A stretch of DNA of 64,000 bases. It comes from Bacteroidales bacterium (GTDB lineage Bacteria > Bacteroidota > Bacteroidia > Bacteroidales > UBA932). The notes beneath the pieces were generated by a model. It did no database searches, was not told the origin of the DNA, and saw only the letters and a list, made by a program, of their open reading frames with translations. Location: assembly GCA_017423025.1 (NCBI GenBank), contig JAFPGC010000019.1, forward strand, positions 31,049 to 95,048. Reading direction: 5' to 3'. Shown here piece by piece: positions 8,693-17,704 of the stretch (position 1 is its first letter; each line of letters opens with the position of its first letter). The translations under genes were made by a program, and so were the position numbers.

Positions 8693-10132
8693 ATGGAAAG
8701 ACTCAACCGCAAATCTGCCCCGCAGGCAAAACAGTACACTGAAAAAGTGATCCAGTTTGGCGAAGGCAACTTCCTTCGTGCATTCATCGAGTGGATTATC
8801 TGGAAGACCAACCAGAAGACCGATTTCAATGGTTCCGTGGTGGTGGTCCAGCCCATCGAAAAAGGCATGGTGGAATGGCTGAACGAACAGGATGGCCTGT
8901 ATCACCTGAACCTCCAGGGCCTGCTGAACGGCGAACCTGTGGACAGCGTGGACCTGATCGATGTGATTTCCCGCGGCCTGAATCCCTACACGCAGTTTGA
9001 CCAGTACCTCAAGCTGGCCGAGCAGCCGGAAATCCGCTTCGTAATCTCCAACACCACCGAGGCCGGCATCGCCTTCGATCTTGCCTGCAAGCTGGAAGAC
9101 CAGCCTGCCAGCTCCTATCCCGGTAAGCTCACCCAGCTGCTTTATCACCGTTGGCAGTATTTCAAGGGCGACAAGACCAAGGGCCTGATTATCTTCCCCT
9201 GCGAGCTCATCTTCGAAAACGGCAAACACCTGAAGGAATGCATCCGCCAGTATATCCAGCTCTGGAACCTGGGGGCCGAATTCAGCGACTGGTTCGAGAA
9301 CGCCTGCGGCGTGTACAGCACGCTGGTGGACCGCATCGTGCCCGGTTATCCGCGCGATACCGCCGCCCAGCTGTGCGAGCGCGCCGGCTACGACGACCAT
9401 CTGCTGGACAAGGCCGAAATCTTCCACCTGTGGGTAATTGAAGCCCCGAAGGAAGTGGCCGCCGAATTCCCGGCCGACCAAGCCGGTCTGCACGTGCTCT
9501 TCGTCCCGTCCGAGGCTCCTTACCACGAGCGTAAAGTAACGCTCCTGAATGGCCCCCACACCGTCCTGAGCCCCGTGGGTTATCTTTCCGGCCTGAATAC
9601 CGTGAAGGAATGCTGCGAAGACCCTGAAATCGGCCAGTTTGTGAAGAAGGTAATGTACGATGAACTCCTGCCCACCCTGAACCTGCCCAAGGAGGAACTC
9701 CTTCAGTTTGCCGGCGATGTGCTGGAGCGCTTCCGCAACCCGTTTGTGAAGCACTTCGTCACCAGCATCATGCTCAACTCCTTCCCCAAGTTCAAGACCC
9801 GCGACCTGCCCGGCCTCAAGACCTATCTGGAGCGTAGGGGCGAACTCCCGCAGGGCCTTGTTCTGGGCCTGGCCGGTATCTGCACCTACTATAAGGGCGG
9901 CAAGCGCGGCGACGACGAAATCGTTCCCAACGACGACCCGAAGATCATGCAACTTCTGAAGGACCTTTGGGCCACCGGCGACGTAACCGCTGTTGCCAAG
10001 GGCGTCCTGGCCGATAACTTCATCTGGGGCGAAGACCTCAATGCCATCCCCGGCCTGACCGACCTTCTCACCAAGGACCTGGCCCTGATTCAGGAAAAAG
10101 GCATGCGCGAAGCTGTTAAATCCATTATTTAA
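8693..10132 (+). CDS. uxaB: Tagaturonate reductase (altronate oxidoreductase)
   Basis: 479 residues of the mannitol dehydrogenase family (long-chain polyol dehydrogenases), close to the 483 of E. coli UxaB. The N-terminal Rossmann region begins with QFGEGNFLRAFIEWII, a typical UxaB signature. The C-terminal helical domain carries SSxxMLNSFPKFKTR-like substrate-side residues (seen as SIMLNSFPKFKTRDLPGLK). It reduces D-tagaturonate to D-altronate with NADH. It lies 24 bp after uxaA and 5 bp before the transporter gene, in the same operon. A second family member for the fructuronate branch (uxuB) lies at 20833. Confidence 0.95.
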   Translation: MERLNRKSAPQAKQYTEKVIQFGEGNFLRAFIEWIIWKTNQKTDFNGSVVVVQPIEKGMVEWLNEQDGLYHLNLQGLLNGEPVDSVDLIDVISRGLNPYTQFDQYLKLAEQPEIRFVISNTTEAGIAFDLACKLEDQPASSYPGKLTQLLYHRWQYFKGDKTKGLIIFPCELIFENGKHLKECIRQYIQLWNLGAEFSDWFENACGVYSTLVDRIVPGYPRDTAAQLCERAGYDDHLLDKAEIFHLWVIEAPKEVAAEFPADQAGLHVLFVPSEAPYHERKVTLLNGPHTVLSPVGYLSGLNTVKECCEDPEIGQFVKKVMYDELLPTLNLPKEELLQFAGDVLERFRNPFVKHFVTSIMLNSFPKFKTRDLPGLKTYLERRGELPQGLVLGLAGICTYYKGGKRGDDEIVPNDDPKIMQLLKDLWATGDVTAVAKGVLADNFIWGEDLNAIPGLTDLLTKDLALIQEKGMREAVKSII

Positions 10133-10137
10133 GACTT

Positions 10138-11592
10138 ATGTCCACTCAGAAGAAATTAATGACCAACTGGCGGTGGTGGATTTGCACCCTGCTGTTTGTG
10201 GCCACCACTGTGAACTACCTGGACCGCCAGGTACTGTCCCTAACCTATAAGGAGTTCATCGCTCCCGAATTCCACTGGACCGATGCCCACTACGGTACCA
10301 TCACGTCCCTGTTCTCCATCTTCTACGCCATCGCCTGCCTTTTCGCCGGCAAGTTCGTGGACTGGATGGGCACCAAGAAGGGTTACCTGATCGCCATCGG
10401 CGTATGGTCTGGGGGTGCCGTGATGCATGCTGCTTGCGGCATTGCCTCCACCTGGTTCATTGACGAACTTGAGTCCATGGAGGCTCTGCGGGCTGTGGAA
10501 GCTGGTTCTGAACTGGCGCTAACCATTTCAACGATCAGTGTTTACCTCTTCCTGTTGTGCCGGGGTATCCTGGCGCTGGGTGAGAGCGGCAACTTCCCGG
10601 CCGCCATCAAGACCACGGCCGAATATTTCCCCAAAAAGGACCGCGCTTTTGCTACGTCCATCTTCAATGCCGGTGCCTCCGTGGGCGCCCTGGCCGCTCC
10701 GCTTCTGATCCCGCCGCTCGCCAAGCATTACGGCTGGGAGATGGCTTTCATCATCATTGGTGCCCTGGGCTTCCTGTGGATGTTCTTCTGGCAGTACATG
10801 TACGATAAGCCTGAAAAGAGCAAGCACGTGAACCAGGCCGAACTGGAATACATCCACCAGGACGATGCCGAAGAAGAAGCTGCCGCCGCTGCGAAAGCAG
10901 TTGAAGAGGAGAAATCCATTCCCTTCATGCAGTGCTTCAAGTTCAAGCAGACCTGGAGCTTCATCGTGGGTAAATTCCTTACCGACGGTGTGTGGTGGTT
11001 CTTCCTGTTCTGGGCTCCGGCCTATTTCCAGGACCAGTTCAATGCGCCGGCCAGCTCCCCGCTGGGTCAGGGCCTCATCTTTACCCTCTACGCTATTGTG
11101 ACGGTGATTTCCCTGTTCGGCGGTTATCTTCCCAAGCTCTTCGTGGAGAAGAGGGGAATGAACCCTTACAGCGGCCGTATGCTGGCCATGCTCATCTTCG
11201 CCTTCTTCCCGCTGGTGGCCCTGGCCGCCCAGCCACTGGGCGCCTACAGCCCCTGGTGGCCGGCCATCCTCATCGGTATCGCCGGTGCGGGACACCAGGC
11301 CTGGAGCGCCAATATCTTCTCTACCGTGGGTGACATGTTCCCCAAGAGCACCATCGCTTCCGTCACGGGCATCGGCGCCATGGCGGGCGGTATCGGCTCC
11401 ATGATTATCCAGAAAGTGGCCGGTAACCTTTTCACCTATGCCGAAGGGCAGGGTGCCGCCTTCCAGTTTATGGGCTTCGAAGGCAAGCCTGCAGGCTACT
11501 TCATCATGTTCTGCTTCTGCGGCCTGGCCTACTTGATCGGTTGGACCATCATGAAGACCCTGGTTCCCAAGTATAAACCCGTGGAGGTCTAG
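10138..11592 (+). CDS. exuT: MFS hexuronate transporter (ExuT-like, anion:cation symporter family)
   Basis: 484 residues with about 12 predicted membrane segments. It opens with the ACS-family pattern RWWICTLLFVATTVNYLDRQ and has the inner-loop motif GKFVDWMGTKKG (MFS motif A). A charged central loop rich in Glu/Ala (around residues 230-260) separates the two six-helix halves. It is expected to import galacturonate and glucuronate across the inner membrane with protons or another cation. Its place between uxaB and a GH43 glycosidase supports this role. An insert around residues 105-130 (IDELESMEALRAVEAGSE) is longer than in E. coli ExuT. The substrate is inferred from context. Confidence 0.9.
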   Translation: MSTQKKLMTNWRWWICTLLFVATTVNYLDRQVLSLTYKEFIAPEFHWTDAHYGTITSLFSIFYAIACLFAGKFVDWMGTKKGYLIAIGVWSGGAVMHAACGIASTWFIDELESMEALRAVEAGSELALTISTISVYLFLLCRGILALGESGNFPAAIKTTAEYFPKKDRAFATSIFNAGASVGALAAPLLIPPLAKHYGWEMAFIIIGALGFLWMFFWQYMYDKPEKSKHVNQAELEYIHQDDAEEEAAAAAKAVEEEKSIPFMQCFKFKQTWSFIVGKFLTDGVWWFFLFWAPAYFQDQFNAPASSPLGQGLIFTLYAIVTVISLFGGYLPKLFVEKRGMNPYSGRMLAMLIFAFFPLVALAAQPLGAYSPWWPAILIGIAGAGHQAWSANIFSTVGDMFPKSTIASVTGIGAMAGGIGSMIIQKVAGNLFTYAEGQGAAFQFMGFEGKPAGYFIMFCFCGLAYLIGWTIMKTLVPKYKPVEV

Positions 11593-11593
11593 T

Positions 11594-13267
11594 ATGAACC
11601 GTATTCGGATGGGTTTGAGCGTTGTCCTGCTCTGCTGCCTTTCGTGGGTGGCGGCAGGGCAACGCTATACCAATCCGGTGCTTCATTCCGATTACAGCGA
11701 CCCGGATGTGTGCCGGGTGGGGGAGGATTATTATATGACGGCCTCCTCTTTCAACTGCATGCCGGGCCTTCCGGTCCTGCATTCTTCGGATCTGGTCCAC
11801 TGGACCTTGATTGCCTATGCTTTGCAGGACTATCCGGCCTTTGACCAGCCTGTTGCGCACGGGAAGGGCGCTTGGGCTCCTTCCATCCGCTATCACGACG
11901 GCTGGTTTTACATTTTTTGCGGAGACCCCGACCGGGGAATCTTTATGGTCCGCAGCCAGGATCCCAGGGGACCGTGGACAACACCCGTTTGGGTGGTTGA
12001 GGCCCAGGGCTTCATCGATCCCTGCCCCTTCTGGGAGGAGGATGGCAGCGCGTGGCTGGTCCATGGCTGTGCCGGTTCCAGGGCCGGACTCAAGAGCGTC
12101 TTATTCCTGGCCCCGCTCAATGCCGATGCATCGGCCGTCACAGGCCCTTCCCGGATTATCTATGACGGACACTTGACGCAGCCCACCATCGAGGGCCCCA
12201 AGGTGTACAGGAGAGGGGAGTGGTATTATATCTTTGCTCCGGCTGGCGGCGTAGCTACTGGCTGGCAAAGTGTTTTAAGGGCCAGATCCCTGGACGGTCC
12301 CTATGAGGAACGCGTGGTAATGGCCTGGGCACCCGGGACCATCAACGGGCCGCATCAGGGTGCATGGGTTTCAACCCCCGGCGGGGAAGACTGGTTTCTG
12401 CATTTCCAGGACAAAGGCGCCTATGGCCGGATTGTACATCTGCAGCCTATGGTTTGGAGGGCCGATGCCTGGCCGGTCATCGGCGAAGACCCCGACGGAG
12501 ATGGCGTGGGACAGCCCGTAGCCGGCGGGAGCATCCCCAGCCACGAATTACATGAAAACGCCTTAAAGCATGTAACGGAGCCGGCCGGCCCTTATGGCTT
12601 GGCGCTGGCCTGGCAGTATCCGGCCGTCCCCAGCCCCTATTGGCATCAGGCGCTGCCGAACGGTGGAGTCAGGCTATACAGCGTGGAGCAAAAGGCCCAG
12701 GGACTTTGGGACAGCCCCAACCTCCTCTCGCAGAAGTTTCCGGCCGAGTCGTTCACCGTTGAGGCTACTCTGGCCTTTATGCCCAATCCCCAGCTGGAAC
12801 AGCATGGGGAAACGGCCGGCTTTGCCGTTACCGGCAATAGCTATGCCGCTTTGCAATTGCAGGATACCCGCCAAGGTGTCCAGCTTCAGTTTATCGTTTG
12901 TGAAAAAGCCTCTGAAGGAGCATCGGAAGAGGTTATTCCCCTCTGCGACGTTCCGTGGGACGCCGTGGAGATAGATCACCGGCACGAATCCCGGAATGTG
13001 CCTTTGGTCAAGTATCCCTCTTACAGGCGCGCCGTGGTGCGTGTGCGTCTGGAGGTGAAACCGCGTGAACGTGCCGGGGACGTTCCGGAACCGCTGTGCC
13101 AGTTCAGTTACAGTTTGGACGGCGGCAAAAAATGGCAGCGCGTTCCGCAGTGTTTTGTAGCCCGTCCGGAACTTTGGATAGGCGCAAAATTTGGTTTTTA
13201 TTGCAATCGTCCTGCCCGTAAGAACGACGCGGGATGGTTGGAAATACAAGATTTGAGTATCAATTAA
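11594..13267 (+). CDS. Glycoside hydrolase family 43 (arabinofuranosidase/xylosidase type), secreted
   Basis: 557 residues with an N-terminal signal peptide (hydrophobic run ending WVAAGQ), so probably periplasmic. Residues about 25-310 are the five-bladed GH43 propeller: the base Asp is in YSDPDV (D36), the pKa-modulating Asp in FIDPCPF, and the acid Glu in TIEGPKV. Residues about 340-555 resemble the C-terminal concanavalin-like domain of GH43 subfamily 12 enzymes. It would remove arabinose or xylose side chains from imported pectin fragments; the exact specificity cannot be told. It starts one base after the transporter stop, with a GGAGG sequence (11583-11587) as a possible ribosome-binding site. 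Confidence 0.92.
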   Translation: MNRIRMGLSVVLLCCLSWVAAGQRYTNPVLHSDYSDPDVCRVGEDYYMTASSFNCMPGLPVLHSSDLVHWTLIAYALQDYPAFDQPVAHGKGAWAPSIRYHDGWFYIFCGDPDRGIFMVRSQDPRGPWTTPVWVVEAQGFIDPCPFWEEDGSAWLVHGCAGSRAGLKSVLFLAPLNADASAVTGPSRIIYDGHLTQPTIEGPKVYRRGEWYYIFAPAGGVATGWQSVLRARSLDGPYEERVVMAWAPGTINGPHQGAWVSTPGGEDWFLHFQDKGAYGRIVHLQPMVWRADAWPVIGEDPDGDGVGQPVAGGSIPSHELHENALKHVTEPAGPYGLALAWQYPAVPSPYWHQALPNGGVRLYSVEQKAQGLWDSPNLLSQKFPAESFTVEATLAFMPNPQLEQHGETAGFAVTGNSYAALQLQDTRQGVQLQFIVCEKASEGASEEVIPLCDVPWDAVEIDHRHESRNVPLVKYPSYRRAVVRVRLEVKPRERAGDVPEPLCQFSYSLDGGKKWQRVPQCFVARPELWIGAKFGFYCNRPARKNDAGWLEIQDLSIN

Positions 13268-13277
13268 GTATCTATAT

Positions 13278-14078
13278 ATGAATCTATTCTCTTTAAAAGG
13301 CAAAAATGCATGGGTGACCGGTGCGGCTTATGGCATCGGCTTCGCCATTGCCAAGGCTTTCGTGGAAGCCGGCGTGGAGAACATCATCTTCAACACGTCC
13401 AACCAGGCATCCATGGAAAAGGGTCTGGAGGCTTACAAAGCCGCCGGAATCACCAACGTGCACGGCTACGTGTGTGATGTCACCGATGAGGTGGCCGTGA
13501 AGAAACTGGTGGATACCATTCACGCCGAAATCGGCCCAATCGATATCCTGGTGAACAATGCCGGCATCATCAAGCGCATTCCCATGCATGAGATGACCCG
13601 GGCCGAGTTCCAGCAGGTGATTGACGTGGATCTGGTGGGCCCGTATATCTGCGCTGCCGCCGTCGTCCCCGAGATGATGGAGCGCCGGGAAGGCAAGATT
13701 ATCAACATCTGCTCCATGATGAGCGAACTGGGCCGCGAGACCGTGAGTGCCTATGCCGCCGCCAAGGGTGGCCTCAAGATGCTTACGCGCAACATTTGCT
13801 CTGAATATGGAGAGTATAACATTCAGTGCAATGCCATCGGTCCCGGTTATATTGCTACGCCGCAAACCGCTCCGCTGCGTGAACGCCAGGCCGACGGCAG
13901 CCGCCATCCCTTCGACAGTTTCATCTGCGCCAAGACCCCTGCCGGCCGCTGGCTGGATCCCGACGAACTCGCCGGTCCGGCCGTATTCCTGGCTTCCAGG
14001 GCCTCCGACGCGGTCAACGGCCACATCCTCTATGTGGACGGAGGTATTCTGGCCTATATTGGTAAACAGCCTAAGTAA
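13278..14078 (+). CDS. kduD: 2-dehydro-3-deoxy-D-gluconate 5-dehydrogenase
   Basis: 266-residue short-chain dehydrogenase. Seen: the nucleotide-binding TGAAYGIG near residue 14, NNAGI, the catalytic Tyr-x-x-x-Lys in SAYAAAKGG, and the C-terminal YVDGGILAYIG typical of KduD and gluconate 5-dehydrogenases. It interconverts 2,5-diketo-3-deoxygluconate and KDG using NAD(H), downstream of KduI. Pairing with kduI 12 bp later fixes the role as uronate catabolism rather than gluconate metabolism. It feeds unsaturated galacturonate or glucuronate released by polysaccharide lyases into the common KDG pool. Confidence 0.93.
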   Translation: MNLFSLKGKNAWVTGAAYGIGFAIAKAFVEAGVENIIFNTSNQASMEKGLEAYKAAGITNVHGYVCDVTDEVAVKKLVDTIHAEIGPIDILVNNAGIIKRIPMHEMTRAEFQQVIDVDLVGPYICAAAVVPEMMERREGKIINICSMMSELGRETVSAYAAAKGGLKMLTRNICSEYGEYNIQCNAIGPGYIATPQTAPLRERQADGSRHPFDSFICAKTPAGRWLDPDELAGPAVFLASRASDAVNGHILYVDGGILAYIGKQPK

Positions 14079-14090
14079 TTGAATAACAAT

Positions 14091-14936
14091 ATGACAAAAG
14101 TGAATTGTTCTGTCCGCCAAGCATCCAGCAACGTGGATGCCAGGCATTACGACACCGCCCGCATCCGGGGAGAATACCTGGTCCAGAACCTGATGGTTTC
14201 GGACGAAATCAATATGGTTTATTCCATGTTCGACCGCATCATCGCCGGCGGCGCCGTGCCGGTGCAGGAAGAACTGGTCCTGACACCCCCGGAAATCCTT
14301 CGCAGCGAGTACTTCACCCAGCGCCGCGAACTGGGCATCATCAACGTAGGCGGAACGGGTATCGTGAAAGTAGGGGAGGAGGAGTATACCATTCCTTTCA
14401 AGGAGGCCCTTTACGTGGGTCGTGGCAACCGTCACGTTACCTTCAAGAGCGTGGATCCCGAACATCCGGCCCACTTCTACTTCTGCTCCGCCACCGCCCA
14501 CCGCGAGACCGGCGTGAAGCAGGTGTCCAAGAAAGACGCCGTGGTGATGCACCTGGGCAGCCTGGAAGAGAGCAACGAAAGGACCATCAACCGTTTGCTG
14601 GTGAAAGAGGTCGTGCCTTGCTGCCAACTTCAGATGGGTATGACCGAACTGGCTCCCGGCAGCACCTGGAACACCATGCCGGCCCATACGCACAACCGTC
14701 GCATGGAGGTGTACTTCTACTTTGAAGTGCCCGAAGACGCCGCGGTGTGCCACTTCATGGGCGAGCCCCAGGAAACGCGCCACATCTGGATGCACAACGA
14801 GGAGGCCGTGATCTCCCCTCAGTGGAGCATCCACAGCGCCTGCGCCACCCGCAACTATACCTTCATCTGGGGCATGTGCGGCGAGAACGACGACTACAAT
14901 GACATGGACTGGTGTGCCACCAAAGACCTCCGATAA
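14091..14936 (+). CDS. kduI: 5-dehydro-4-deoxy-D-glucuronate isomerase
   Basis: 281 residues from ATG 14091 (a TTG at 14079 is in frame but unlikely). It is a double cupin-like zinc enzyme of about the same size as E. coli KduI (278). The metal ligands are visible: two His and one Glu in PAHTHNRRMEVYFYF and a later His in QWSIHSAC. It isomerises 5-keto-4-deoxyuronate, the spontaneous product of unsaturated uronates, to 2,5-diketo-3-deoxygluconate for KduD. Its presence implies that lyases elsewhere in the genome produce unsaturated ends. Confidence 0.96.
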   Translation: MTKVNCSVRQASSNVDARHYDTARIRGEYLVQNLMVSDEINMVYSMFDRIIAGGAVPVQEELVLTPPEILRSEYFTQRRELGIINVGGTGIVKVGEEEYTIPFKEALYVGRGNRHVTFKSVDPEHPAHFYFCSATAHRETGVKQVSKKDAVVMHLGSLEESNERTINRLLVKEVVPCCQLQMGMTELAPGSTWNTMPAHTHNRRMEVYFYFEVPEDAAVCHFMGEPQETRHIWMHNEEAVISPQWSIHSACATRNYTFIWGMCGENDDYNDMDWCATKDLR

Positions 14937-14937
14937 T

Positions 14938-15831
14938 ATGAAAAAGAACGTAATCATAGCCCTGACGCTGCTAGGCGTGCTGGCCTGCAGCCCCAAGACA
15001 GAGGAAGTGAAAGTCATGGCCCGGGCCGTTCCGGAGCGTGCCGACGACTTCGTCTTTGAGAACGACCTCATTGCCGGCCGATTCTACGGTCAGGCCCTCG
15101 AAGGCAACCCCACCTCCCCGGGCATCGATATCTGGGTCAAGCTTCCCGGCAAACTCGTGGCCGACGAGTGGTATGAGCACGCCGTCAACGAAGATCCGGA
15201 CTATTACCACCACAATCACGGCGGAAAGGACTGCTACAAGGTGGCGGTTTCCCTGGGCGGCGGCGCCTCTGCGCCCATTATCGGCGGAGATCTCCGTTAT
15301 CCCGCCACCAATTACCGTTCCTTTGAAGTGCTGGAACAGACACCTGCCCGTGTACGCTTCGCCCTGGAGTATCCCGCCTGGGAGGCTGTGGAAGGCGTTC
15401 CGGTGAGCCTTCGCAAGGAGGTGACGCTGGAGGCCGGCAGCTATTTCGCGGAAGTGGCCGATTATTATTCCTTTCCGGATTCACTGGGCACGCTGACGGT
15501 TGCCGCCGGCATCAAGCTCCATGGCGCCCAGGGAACCGTAGAAACCACCCATGAGGGTGAAGGCTGCATCGCCATCTGGGAGCATGCCTCCGACCAGAGC
15601 ATCGAGCCCGAGGACGGAATGCTGGGAGTGGCTGTCGTGGCCCTGCAGGATAACTGCGGGGTGTGCTGCAATCCCGACTTGGACCATGCCCTGGTAACAG
15701 GCACCGTGCGCCCCGGAGAACCTTTCCGTTACCGCTTCGGTTCCTGCTGGTCCAAGGGAGAGGTCCAGACCGCCGATGCCTGGTTCGCGAAGGTGGATGA
15801 ACAATGCGCTAAGAAAGATAATCAACAATAA
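14938..15831 (+). CDS. DUF4861-family lipoprotein
   Basis: 297 residues starting at ATG 14938, one base after the kduI stop. Residues 1-20 form a lipoprotein signal (lipobox LGVLAC). The body is predicted to be beta-rich, with features such as NPTSPGIDIWVKLPGKLVAD, a His/Tyr-rich DYYHHNHGGKDCYKV segment and KLHGAQGTVETTHEGEG. This resembles DUF4861 proteins, often found beside kduI/kduD or lyase genes in Bacteroidota. Its biochemical role is not known to me. The His cluster and the galactose-mutarotase-like beta-sandwich feel suggest a carbohydrate-binding or processing enzyme acting on uronates in the periplasm, which is inference only. Confidence 0.75.
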   Translation: MKKNVIIALTLLGVLACSPKTEEVKVMARAVPERADDFVFENDLIAGRFYGQALEGNPTSPGIDIWVKLPGKLVADEWYEHAVNEDPDYYHHNHGGKDCYKVAVSLGGGASAPIIGGDLRYPATNYRSFEVLEQTPARVRFALEYPAWEAVEGVPVSLRKEVTLEAGSYFAEVADYYSFPDSLGTLTVAAGIKLHGAQGTVETTHEGEGCIAIWEHASDQSIEPEDGMLGVAVVALQDNCGVCCNPDLDHALVTGTVRPGEPFRYRFGSCWSKGEVQTADAWFAKVDEQCAKKDNQQ

Positions 15832-15837
15832 TACATT

Positions 15838-16875
15838 ATGGCAAAAGTAGTAACTTTCGGCGAGGTCATGCTTCGACTCGCCACCCCGGGCTACCAGCGT
15901 TTTTCGCAAGCCCATTCCTTCGAGGCAACCTTCGGCGGCGGTGAGGCCAACGTGGCTGTGTCGCTGGCCAATTACGGCATTGACGCCCATTTTGTGACGC
16001 GTCTTCCCAAGAACGATATTGCCGATATGTGCACGGCTGAGCTCAAGGGCCTGGGCGTGAAAACGGATGGGATAGTCTATGGCGGCGACCGCGTGGGCAT
16101 CTATTATCTGGAAACGGGTGCCGTGGCCCGCGGCTCCAAGGTCATCTACGACCGCGAGCACAGCGCCATCTCCGAAATCCAACCCGGCATGGTGGACTGG
16201 CACAAAGTGCTGGAAGGGGCCGACTGGTTCCACTGGACCGGCATTACGCCCGCTTTGAGCCAGGGTGCGGCCGACGCCTGCCTGGAGGCTATCAAAGTAG
16301 CTAACGAGATGGGTGTGAAAGTGTCCTGTGACCTCAATTACCGCAAGAAGCTGTGGAAATACGGCAAGACGGCGGCCGAGGTGATGCCCGCCCTGGTCGA
16401 AGGTTGCGACCTCATCCTGGGCAATGAGGAAGATGCCGAGAAAGAGTTCGGCATCAAGCCCGAAGGCTTCGACGCCGAAAAGACCGGCGGCGAGATTGAC
16501 CAGCGCATCTTCATCAGCGTGGGCGAGCAGCTCATGGCCAAGTTCCCGCGTTGCAAGAAGGTGGCCGTGACCCTTCGCGGTTCCATCAACGCCAACCACA
16601 ACACCTGGGGCGGCGTGCTGTATGATGGCAAGACCCTCTGGCAGAGCAAGCGTTACGACATTACCCACATCGTGGACCGCGTGGGCGGCGGCGATTCCTT
16701 CATGGGCGGCCTCCTCTACGGCCTGCTGGCCTATGAAACCGACCAGGAAGCCATTGAGTTCGCTGCAGCAGCGTCCTGCCTCAAGCACACCATCCTGGGC
16801 GACTACAACCGCGTGACGGTCGCCGAGGTGGAAGGTCTCATCCAAGGCGGCGGCTCCGGCCGTGTCAGCAGATAA
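15838..16875 (+). CDS. kdgK: 2-keto-3-deoxygluconate kinase (PfkB family)
   Basis: 345-residue ribokinase/PfkB-family kinase. The N-terminal signature FGGGEANVAVSLANYG and the C-terminal active-site motif VGGGDSFMGG (usual GAGD with Gly in place of Ala, Asp being the catalytic base) are clear. It phosphorylates KDG to 2-keto-3-deoxy-6-phosphogluconate (KDPG) in the cytoplasm. It sits directly before eda, which uses KDPG, so the pair completes the shared lower pathway for the uxa, uxu and kdu branches. Confidence 0.95.
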   Translation: MAKVVTFGEVMLRLATPGYQRFSQAHSFEATFGGGEANVAVSLANYGIDAHFVTRLPKNDIADMCTAELKGLGVKTDGIVYGGDRVGIYYLETGAVARGSKVIYDREHSAISEIQPGMVDWHKVLEGADWFHWTGITPALSQGAADACLEAIKVANEMGVKVSCDLNYRKKLWKYGKTAAEVMPALVEGCDLILGNEEDAEKEFGIKPEGFDAEKTGGEIDQRIFISVGEQLMAKFPRCKKVAVTLRGSINANHNTWGGVLYDGKTLWQSKRYDITHIVDRVGGGDSFMGGLLYGLLAYETDQEAIEFAAAASCLKHTILGDYNRVTVAEVEGLIQGGGSGRVSR

Positions 16876-16920
16876 TTAACAGCAAGGGTGTATCCTTTGC
16901 ATAGAAGTAAGATATAGACT

Positions 16921-17586
16921 ATGGCAAAGTTTAATAAGATCGATACGATTGGTATTATCCGGGGCACAGGCATTGTGCCGGTGTTCTACAACAAGGATGC
17001 AGAGCTTACCAGGAAGGTGGTGAAAGCCTGCTACGACGGCGGTATTCGTGCGTTCGAGTTCACCAACCGAGGCGACGGCGCCAACGAAGTATTCAAGGAA
17101 GTGATGGCTTTCGTAAGGGCCGAATGCCCCGAAATGGCCCTGGGGGCCGGCACCATCCTGGATGCACCCACCGCCGCCATCTACCTGCAGATGGGGGCCG
17201 ATTTCCTGGTATCCCCCTGCATGGTGGAGGAAGTGGTGAAACTGGCCAACCGGCGCGGCGTGCCTTACAGCCCCGGCTGCGGCACCGTGACGGAAGTCGT
17301 AAAAGCCCAGGAACTGGGCTGCGACCTGGTCAAGGTCTTCCCGGCCGGCACCGTGGGCGGTCCCGCCTTCGTGAAGAACGTACTGGCTCCGCTGCCCTGG
17401 GCCATGCTCATGGCTACAGGCGCCGTGGAACCCACGGAGGATAACCTGTCGGCCTGGGCCAAGAGTGGCGTAACCGCCGTGGGCATGGGCTCCAAGCTCT
17501 TCCCCAAGGAAGTGATTGCCTCCGGCGACTGGGCCTCCATCTCGGCCCTCTGCCAGAAGTCCCTGCAATGGTTTGCAAAAATTTAG
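16921..17586 (+). CDS. eda: KDPG/KHG aldolase (2-dehydro-3-deoxyphosphogluconate aldolase)
   Basis: 221-residue class I aldolase. Seen: FEFTNRG (catalytic Glu in FEFT), GAGTI, FLVSPCMVEEV, and the Schiff-base Lys in DLVKVFPAG, followed by MATGAVEP. It cleaves KDPG to pyruvate and glyceraldehyde-3-phosphate, ending the uronate route. It lies 45 bp after kdgK and is the last gene of this + strand run. A -7 promoter box for the following rnpB gene begins right after its stop codon. The C-terminus is canonical and complete. Confidence 0.95.
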   Translation: MAKFNKIDTIGIIRGTGIVPVFYNKDAELTRKVVKACYDGGIRAFEFTNRGDGANEVFKEVMAFVRAECPEMALGAGTILDAPTAAIYLQMGADFLVSPCMVEEVVKLANRRGVPYSPGCGTVTEVVKAQELGCDLVKVFPAGTVGGPAFVKNVLAPLPWAMLMATGAVEPTEDNLSAWAKSGVTAVGMGSKLFPKEVIASGDWASISALCQKSLQWFAKI

Positions 17587-17587
17587 C

Positions 17588-17596
17588 TATATTTGC
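17588..17596 (+). promoter_or_regulatory. Candidate -7 box (TATATTTGC) upstream of rnpB
   Basis: Exact match to the Bacteroidota -7 consensus TAnnTTTGY directly after the eda stop. No well-spaced TTTG -33 box is seen (a TTTG at 17572 is too close). It would produce an RNA starting near 17603, about 100 nt before the predicted mature end of RNase P RNA. Confidence 0.5.
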
Positions 17597-17602
17597 AAAC
17601 CC

Positions 17603-17700
17603 AAGGCGCCTGCAGGCGCCCGGCCGGGCCGGGTTTTTGCGAAAGCAAAAACGGAAAGGCGAAAAGGCCGCGGGGGACATTTATGGGGGCGGAGCCCCCA
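17603..17700 (+). repeat. Cluster of GC-rich hairpins between eda and rnpB
   Basis: Perfect palindromes and hairpins lie end to end: GGCGCCTGCAGGCGCC (17605-17620), the nested CCCGGCCGGGCCGGG, GTTTTTGC-GAAA-GCAAAAAC, and GGGGGC-GGA-GCCCCC just before the mature RNase P RNA. The GTTTTTGC hairpin may terminate the kdgK-eda transcript. The others may form a structured 5' leader of the rnpB precursor. Nothing protein-coding is seen here. Confidence 0.5.
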
Positions 17701-17704
17701 AAAG

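Noticed and set aside
16891-16900. TATCCTTTGC before eda as a promoter
   Set aside because: It has three bases between TA and TTTG instead of two, so it does not fit the -7 box.
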